Below, piece after piece: positions 6,873 through 11,001 of a stretch of 11,001 nucleotides of DNA; within the stretch, counting starts at the first letter, position 1; every line of letters starts with the position of its first letter. The notes beneath the pieces are model-generated. The model was not told where the DNA came from. It searched no databases and was given only the letters and a program-made list of their open reading frames with translations. Position numbers and translations under genes: made by a program. Location of the stretch: the NCBI GenBank assembly GCA_002438905.1, contig DJSA01000049.1, positions 1 to 11,001 on the forward strand, read 5' to 3'. Source of the stretch: Bacteroidales bacterium UBA6346 (GTDB lineage: Bacteria > Bacteroidota > Bacteroidia > Bacteroidales > UBA932).

Positions 6873-7892
6873 ATGACCATAACGCCCGACACAGTGGCTT
6901 CGTTGAGCCATAATATTGAGGACTATCCCGATGGGATAGTCCTTGCTGTTGACAAGCCCTACCGCTGGACCTCTGCCGATGTCATCCGCAAGGTCAAATG
7001 GCTCGCGTGCAGGCATTTCGGGAAGAAGAACCTGAAAGTCGGCCATGCTGGGACGCTAGACCCGCTAGCCACTGGCGTGCTGCTCGTGTGCATCGGCAAC
7101 GCGACAAAGCGGGCAGAACAGCTTCAGGCGCATGACAAGGAATACATTGCCGGCATATCGTTCGGGGCGACGACCCCCTCCTATGACCTTGAAAAGGAAA
7201 TAGACCGCAGTTTCCCGACGAGCAATGTCAGCGAGACCTCCGTCAGCGAGGCCCTGAAAGGATTTCTCGGAGAACAGGAGCAGGTCGCTCCCCTTTTCAG
7301 CGCCAAATCGGTCGATGGAGTCCGCGCATACGAGCTGGCACGTAGGCTATATAAAAAACAGGCAGGTGCTTCTTCATGCAAGACAGAAACGCAAGTGCTG
7401 CAGAACTGTTTGAGCAGCGCAGAAAACATGTCATACGCCTTAAGGCAGAATGCCTCATCCACGACTCAGGAGCCGCCTCAGTCCGTCTTTGATACACACG
7501 CTGCCGAACTCATACGCACCTCACGCATCCGCATCGATAAACTCGAACTTCTAGGCTTCAGCCCCGACGGCACGCCCACGCACGCCCCATCAATGGTCCC
7601 GGACTACAGCGGAATGAGCATTGAAGAAATCGCCCGCGCCAAGGAAAAGGACAGCCGCATCCACATCACCGACATCGCTCCCCTCCACCTCCCTCTCGCA
7701 GAAGTGCGCATCGCCTGCACCAAGGGCACCTACATCCGCGCCTTCGCCCGCGACCTCGGTGAAGTTCTCGACTCCGGAGCATTCCTCAGTTACTTAATCC
7801 GCTATCGTAGCGGTGGCTATACCCTCTCCGAAGCGCTGACTATGCCGCAGGTGAGAGCCCTGTTCACAGACAATAATCCGAAACAATCATGA
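6873..7892 (+). CDS. truB: tRNA pseudouridine-55 synthase TruB, with two insertions
   Basis: Forms pseudouridine at position 55 in the T-loop of elongator tRNAs. I place the start at the ATG at 6873; the frame is open upstream to a TTG at 6783, but those 30 residues are hydrophobic, non-conserved in character and encoded by AT-rich intergenic-like DNA. From 6873 the protein has 339 residues, against roughly 230-310 in most TruB. IVLAVDKPYRWTSADVIRKV (22-41) and VGHAGTLDPLATGVLLVCIG (56-75) are the family motifs, with D63 the catalytic aspartate. KEYIAGISFGATTPSYDLEK (89-108), VAPLFSAKSVDGVRAYELAR (138-157) and CTKGTYIRAFARDLGEVL (282-299) follow in order. Two extra segments interrupt the fold: about 162-212 (Ser/Gln/Ala-rich, polar) and about 230-272 (charged). 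The stop overlaps the next start as ATGA, implying translational coupling. Confidence 0.94.
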   Translation: MTITPDTVASLSHNIEDYPDGIVLAVDKPYRWTSADVIRKVKWLACRHFGKKNLKVGHAGTLDPLATGVLLVCIGNATKRAEQLQAHDKEYIAGISFGATTPSYDLEKEIDRSFPTSNVSETSVSEALKGFLGEQEQVAPLFSAKSVDGVRAYELARRLYKKQAGASSCKTETQVLQNCLSSAENMSYALRQNASSTTQEPPQSVFDTHAAELIRTSRIRIDKLELLGFSPDGTPTHAPSMVPDYSGMSIEEIARAKEKDSRIHITDIAPLHLPLAEVRIACTKGTYIRAFARDLGEVLDSGAFLSYLIRYRSGGYTLSEALTMPQVRALFTDNNPKQS

Positions 7893-8812
7893 AAAAGAAA
7901 TACGAACTCGGAGTCGCGTTCAGCGGCGGAGGCTGCAAGGCTGCAGCCCATTGTGGCGCACTGCAGGCAATGAAAGAATTCGGGATAAAGCCGGATGTCG
8001 TCGCAGGAACAAGCGCAGGCTCGCTTGTCGCGTCCTTCTGGTCCGCAGGATTTTCTCCAGTGCAAATGATTGAGATGTTCAGAAAAATGAGTTTTTTCAA
8101 AGACATAGTCTCTGTCTCCAAACCACGCGGAGGGCTGTTCGATCCCAGTCCGCTGCTGGAAATCATCCAAAGCCGGATGCCCTACACTGACATTGAACAA
8201 CTGCCGGTGCCGACCTACATTGTAGCATCTGACATGGACAACGGGAAAGTCAAAGTCTTCACAAAGGGGAAAATAGCCCCACGGCTCGTTGCGTCATGCT
8301 CCATCCCTATAGTCTTCAAGCCCACTATAATCAATGGCATACACTATGTCGATGGTGGTGTATTCCAGAATCTTCCAGTCCCGGCAATACGCAGTATATG
8401 CGAAAAGGTCTTGGCCTTCAGTGTACGCCGCATGGAACCGGAAACATACAAGGACAATCTGCTCTACACGGCAACAAGAGCCTACAGCATGATGTTCATG
8501 TCCAACATTATGGCGGACTCGAAACTTGCGGACCTTTACGTCGAGTTGGACACCAACGGATACAGCGTCTACGACATGAGCTGCATCACGGATCTCTTTT
8601 TCCGTGGCTATCGTGATGCCTGCACGGCCCTCGAACAGGCCGGCTACACGAGGCAAATGGCTCCAGAGAAAATAGAATTCGAGGACATCACATCAGAACG
8701 CCTGCTGACCGGGCACGATCCTCTGATAAAGCGCGGCATTAAGCTGCTTGAGGAGGGAATCGACCGTCGCCGCGAGACAAGGCGAAAACAGCGAAAAACA
8801 GAGAGCTTTTAG
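7889..8812 (+). CDS. Patatin-like phospholipase family protein
   Basis: Predicted lipid acyl hydrolase of the patatin family, using a Ser-Asp dyad. No signal peptide or membrane segment is apparent, so it is probably cytoplasmic or peripheral at the inner membrane. The oxyanion-hole glycines are in FSGGGCKAAAHCGAL (11-25), the nucleophile S42 is in GTSAGS (40-45), and the dyad aspartate D155 is in YVDGGVFQNLP (153-163); the segment PRLVASCSIPIVFKP (131-145) is also typical of the family. The 307-residue length fits the compact bacterial RssA/YlbK-like group. The C-terminus is strongly basic (RRRETRRKQRK, 293-303), which could help membrane contact; that is inference. Its ATG overlaps the truB stop and has no Shine-Dalgarno, so translation is probably coupled to truB. 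The natural substrate cannot be told from sequence. Confidence 0.92.
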   Translation: MKKKYELGVAFSGGGCKAAAHCGALQAMKEFGIKPDVVAGTSAGSLVASFWSAGFSPVQMIEMFRKMSFFKDIVSVSKPRGGLFDPSPLLEIIQSRMPYTDIEQLPVPTYIVASDMDNGKVKVFTKGKIAPRLVASCSIPIVFKPTIINGIHYVDGGVFQNLPVPAIRSICEKVLAFSVRRMEPETYKDNLLYTATRAYSMMFMSNIMADSKLADLYVELDTNGYSVYDMSCITDLFFRGYRDACTALEQAGYTRQMAPEKIEFEDITSERLLTGHDPLIKRGIKLLEEGIDRRRETRRKQRKTESF

Positions 8813-8822
8813 CAGCCCCACC

Positions 8823-10100
8823 CTATCGTCCTACACGGCGGTGTAGATATTCGATGTAGGCATCCCAATCGGTGATTGGCGCCTGGGCGACGCCCGAATC
8901 CATCGCAGCCTTCGCAACGGCAACTGACACACGCTCAAGCAGACGGAAGTCAAGGGCGACTGGGATGATATAGTCCGGACCAAAGTGCAGTTCATCCGCT
9001 CCGGCTTCCTTCAGGACCTCGACCGGAACCGCTTCCTTGGCAAGTTGCGCGATAGCCTTTACAGCGGCATGCTTCATGGCTTCGTTTATTGAAGTGGAGC
9101 GGGTGTCAAGAGCTCCGCGGAATATGTACGGGAAACCACTGACGTTGTTCACCTGATTCGGATAGTCGGAACGCCCTGTCGCCATAATCGCATCCGGACG
9201 TGCTTCCTTAGCCTCATAATAGCCGATTTCCGGAACAGGATTCGCCATTGCGATGATGATGGGGCTAGCTGCCATTGACTTCACCATTTCCCTGCTGACC
9301 GTGCCACCCTTCGAAAATCCGGCAAAAGCATCAGCACCGACCATCGCCTCCGCAAGCGTGTGCACGTCATGGTCTGTGGCGAACTCTCTCTTATATTCGT
9401 TGATGTCGAGCCTGTCTGCACGTACGACTCCCTTGCTGTCGCACATGATGACATTCTCCTTGCGGAGTCCAAGGCTTACATACATTTTCGTGCAGGCAAT
9501 TGCCGCTGCTCCGGCCCCGCTCACGACAAGTTTCACGTCTTCAATCCGCTTGCCGGCAATCTCAAGCGCGTTCAAAAGGGCCGCAGCGCTAATAATCGCG
9601 GTTCCGTGCTGATCATCGTGCATAAGCGGGATGTCCACCTCCTCCCTTAGCCGTCTTTCTATTTCGAAGCACTCCGGAGCCTTGATGTCCTCAAGGTTGA
9701 TTCCACCGAAAGTCGGGGCTATATTCCTAACTGTACGGCAGAACTCGTCAATGTCGGATGCATCGACCTCGATGTCGATAGCATCAACGCCAGACAACTT
9801 CTTGAACAACACTGCCTTACCTTCCATAACCGGTTTCCCCGCAAGCGCGCCGATGTTTCCAAGTCCGAGCACAGCCGTCCCGTTTGTGATTACAGCCACT
9901 AGGTTGCCCCTCCCCGTGTAGTCATACGCCTTGCGCGCATCGGCCTGTATCTCAAGACATGGCGCAGCAACACCCGGTGTGTAGGCCAATGACAGATCAT
10001 GTTGATTTTCAAGTGGTTTTGTAGGCTTCACTTCAAATTTACCTGCTGGAAACGAAGCATGGTAAGCCAGAGCCTGGCTGTTAATTTCATTTTTATCCAT
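8823..10100 (-). CDS. Malic enzyme, short form without phosphotransacetylase-like domain
   Basis: Oxidative decarboxylation of malate to pyruvate with NAD(P)+ and a divalent metal; a cytoplasmic link between the C4 acid pool and pyruvate. The first 160 residues form the malic N-terminal domain: SLAYTPGVAAPC (37-48) with catalytic Y40, EGKAVLFKKLSG (93-104) with K95 as likely general base, and GGINLEDIKAPECF (132-145) with metal-binding acids. MHDDQHGTAI (160-169) leads into the NAD-binding domain, with the dinucleotide motif VVSGAGAAAIA (192-202), then MANPVPEI (285-292) and GRSDYPNQVNNVSGF (309-323). The protein ends at 425 residues. The MaeB form known in many Bacteroidetes continues with a phosphotransacetylase-like domain to about 760; here a clean stop is followed after 10 bp by the convergent patatin gene, leaving no room for a remnant. 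A CAAGG sequence sits 10 nt before the start. Cofactor preference (NAD or NADP) is not decidable by eye. Confidence 0.95.
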   Translation of the reverse strand: MDKNEINSQALAYHASFPAGKFEVKPTKPLENQHDLSLAYTPGVAAPCLEIQADARKAYDYTGRGNLVAVITNGTAVLGLGNIGALAGKPVMEGKAVLFKKLSGVDAIDIEVDASDIDEFCRTVRNIAPTFGGINLEDIKAPECFEIERRLREEVDIPLMHDDQHGTAIISAAALLNALEIAGKRIEDVKLVVSGAGAAAIACTKMYVSLGLRKENVIMCDSKGVVRADRLDINEYKREFATDHDVHTLAEAMVGADAFAGFSKGGTVSREMVKSMAASPIIIAMANPVPEIGYYEAKEARPDAIMATGRSDYPNQVNNVSGFPYIFRGALDTRSTSINEAMKHAAVKAIAQLAKEAVPVEVLKEAGADELHFGPDYIIPVALDFRLLERVSVAVAKAAMDSGVAQAPITDWDAYIEYLHRRVGR

Positions 10101-10226
10101 AGATGTTTAACCTTGTTTTATGCCGCTATCCCACACGCGCCCCCAAAACCTGACACGCAAGCGTCCGCAACCCCGATTTACATTCAAGATTCGCGCCGAA
10201 CTCACAGACATAGTGGCTTATTGACC

Positions 10227-10264
10227 TGTCAAGTTTCTTTACAGAAGTGTAAAGTTTCTTTACA
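10227..10264 (+). promoter_or_regulatory. Tandem 17-bp palindromic operators (probable activator/enhancer sites)
   Basis: TGTCAAGTTTCTTTACA (10227-10243) and TGTAAAGTTTCTTTACA (10248-10264) are identical at 16 of 17 bases. Each is an inverted repeat of 7 bp around TTT; the second is perfect, the first has one mismatch. Their period is exactly 21 bp, two turns of B-DNA, so bound dimers would sit on the same face. The site centres are about 110 and 89 bp upstream of the start point implied by the sigma-54-like box, a usual distance for enhancer-binding regulators. The regulator is not in the window. Confidence 0.7.
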
Positions 10265-10278
10265 TAAAGATAACGGGA

Positions 10279-10302
10279 ATTTATATATAACCATTTATAT
10301 AT
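10279..10302 (+). repeat. AT-only direct repeat between operators and promoter
   Basis: ATTTATATAT occurs at 10279-10288 and 10293-10302, period 14 bp. The stretch is nearly pure A/T and lies between the palindromes and the sigma-54-like box, where flexible or protein-bent DNA often helps looping. Confidence 0.5.
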
Positions 10303-10317
10303 CAACCGATTATTCCT

Positions 10318-10334
10318 TTGGCACACTTGTCGTT
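10318..10334 (+). promoter_or_regulatory. Candidate sigma-54 (RpoN) promoter of the permease gene
   Basis: TTGGCACA (10318-10325) matches the -24 consensus YTGGCACG at seven of eight positions. At the required spacing the -12 region reads TCGTT against TTGCW, a three-of-five match in which the first base of the key GC is kept and the second is T. The -24 half is convincing and the -12 half weak. Transcription would start near 10345, about 29 nt before the gene. Confidence 0.5.
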
Positions 10335-10373
10335 CCGTCATATTACCGACAAAATGATTTTTAAGGGAAGAAT

Positions 10374-11001
10374 ATGAATTTTTTGAACGACATGGCCACG
10401 GCGGTGAGAACACTGCCGGCGAAGGGACGCAGGAACGGGCTGAAGGTGCTCACGCTCGGAATAGGGCTGGCAGTGGGGCTGGTACTGACGTCCAAAGTGT
10501 GCTTTGAACAGACTTATGACGACTTCTACGATGGGGCGGAGCGAATCTACTACGTCAACGAGGCGGCGGATATGAACGGAGAGTATAAGGTCTATACTCA
10601 CACTAGCGGCGGAATTGCGCCGAGGATGAAGGAATATTTCCCGCAGGTCGAGGAGGCGACGAGGTTCACTTGGTTCGAATGGAACGCCAACCTCATCATG
10701 CACGGGACAAAGGCGAGAATCGATGCCGGATACACCGGTGTGGCAGATTCATCTTTTTTCCATGTACTTGACAGAAAGTGTCTTGCAGGAAACATTACGG
10801 AAACGCTTGACGTAAAGGGAAATGCCGTTGTATCCTTCGCCGTTGCGAAGAAAATTGCGTCCACGATGCAGGACGGGGCAATGAAGGTCTCGGACAGGAA
10901 AGCGGTCGCCGAAAAGGTCATCGGGGAACAGTTCTCAGTCGCTGGGTGGGGAAACGGTTATGAAGTGACGATAAGCGGGGTCTTTGAGGACTATCCGCTC
11001 A
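10374..11001 (+). CDS. MacB/FtsX-like ABC transporter permease (5' part only)
   Basis: Inner-membrane permease subunit of a MacB-type ABC system, expected to work with a separate ATPase and often a periplasmic adaptor and TolC-like channel. The window shows 209 residues, perhaps a quarter of the 750-800 usual for this Bacteroidetes family. A short cytoplasmic N-terminus (MNFLNDMATAVRTLPAKGRR) leads into one membrane helix at about 23-41 (LKVLTLGIGLAVGLVLTSK). Then starts a MacB periplasmic core-type domain: YDDFYDGAERIYYV (48-61) matches the family's usual YDxFxxxADRIYRV pattern, then GIAPRMKEYFPQVEEATRF, and later VSFAVAKKI and TISGVFEDYP, also typical. AAGGGA at 10363-10368 is a good ribosome-binding site 5 nt before the ATG. 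The substrate is unknown. The upstream operators and sigma-54-like box suggest signal-dependent expression. Confidence 0.9.
   Translation, partial: MNFLNDMATAVRTLPAKGRRNGLKVLTLGIGLAVGLVLTSKVCFEQTYDDFYDGAERIYYVNEAADMNGEYKVYTHTSGGIAPRMKEYFPQVEEATRFTWFEWNANLIMHGTKARIDAGYTGVADSSFFHVLDRKCLAGNITETLDVKGNAVVSFAVAKKIASTMQDGAMKVSDRKAVAEKVIGEQFSVAGWGNGYEVTISGVFEDYPL

Larger units (their letters stand above)
10101..10373. other. Divergent regulatory region between malic enzyme and permease genes
   Basis: This 273-bp region carries no gene. It holds, left to right on the plus strand, the malic enzyme start region, two tandem 17-bp palindromes, an AT-rich direct repeat and a sigma-54-like box. No full TAnnTTTG match was found on the minus strand for the malic enzyme; the nearest, TATCTTTA (minus, 10272-10265), overlaps the edge of the second palindrome. 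Confidence 0.6.

Noticed and set aside
8800..8830. Bidirectional terminator between the convergent patatin and malic enzyme genes
   Set aside because: The 10-bp gap and its flanks show no stem followed by T-runs on either strand.
10338..10921. Minus-strand open frames opposite the permease start
   Set aside because: They are antisense to the permease, whose plus-strand frame has a ribosome-binding site, a membrane helix and family motifs and runs off the window.

Overview
The window looks like chromosomal core DNA from a member of the Bacteroidota, most likely the order Bacteroidales. The reasons are the family-specific form of several proteins (a SusC-like-era TonB-dependent receptor of the Cys-motif type, the long FPVFPLRW-type insert after KLSKR in GltX, a MacB/FtsX-like permease of the Bacteroidetes type), A/T-rich translation starts with weak or no Shine-Dalgarno sequence, and several matches to the Bacteroidetes -7 promoter element TAnnTTTG. 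Base composition is balanced to slightly GC-rich in genes and AT-rich between them. The species cannot be named from the sequence alone. I see no mobile element, CRISPR array, rRNA or tRNA.

Layout. On the minus strand at 1-2150 lies a TonB-dependent outer-membrane receptor that lacks only its last few residues at the window edge. A 314-bp divergent intergenic region separates it from sppA (2465-4246, +), a 67K-type signal peptide peptidase that ends in a strong intrinsic terminator. Then come gltX (4525-6165, +), rpiB (6290-6721, +), truB (start re-assigned to 6873, ending 7892, +) and a patatin-like phospholipase (7889-8812, +) that overlaps truB by ATGA. Convergent to it, 10 bp away, is a short malic enzyme (8823-10100, -). 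After a second divergent intergenic region, an ABC-transporter permease of the MacB/FtsX-like class begins at 10374 and runs off the window.

Functionally the centre is housekeeping: tRNA-Glu charging, the pentose phosphate pathway, tRNA pseudouridine-55 formation, membrane protein/signal peptide turnover, and malate-to-pyruvate conversion with NAD(P)H production. The two edges are envelope transport: uptake through a TonB receptor on the left, export or envelope remodelling through a MacB-like permease on the right.

The most striking non-coding signal is upstream of the permease. Two nearly identical 17-bp palindromes (TGTMAAG-TTT-CTTTACA) repeat with an exact 21-bp period, followed by a pair of AT-rich repeats and then a TTGGCACA box that looks like the -24 half of a sigma-54 promoter. 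This is the architecture expected for control by an NtrC-family response regulator. Other points of interest are two insertions in TruB, a CxxC-bearing insertion in the GltX anticodon-binding region, a malic enzyme without the C-terminal phosphotransacetylase-like domain common in MaeB, and a CX3CC motif in the receptor plug.
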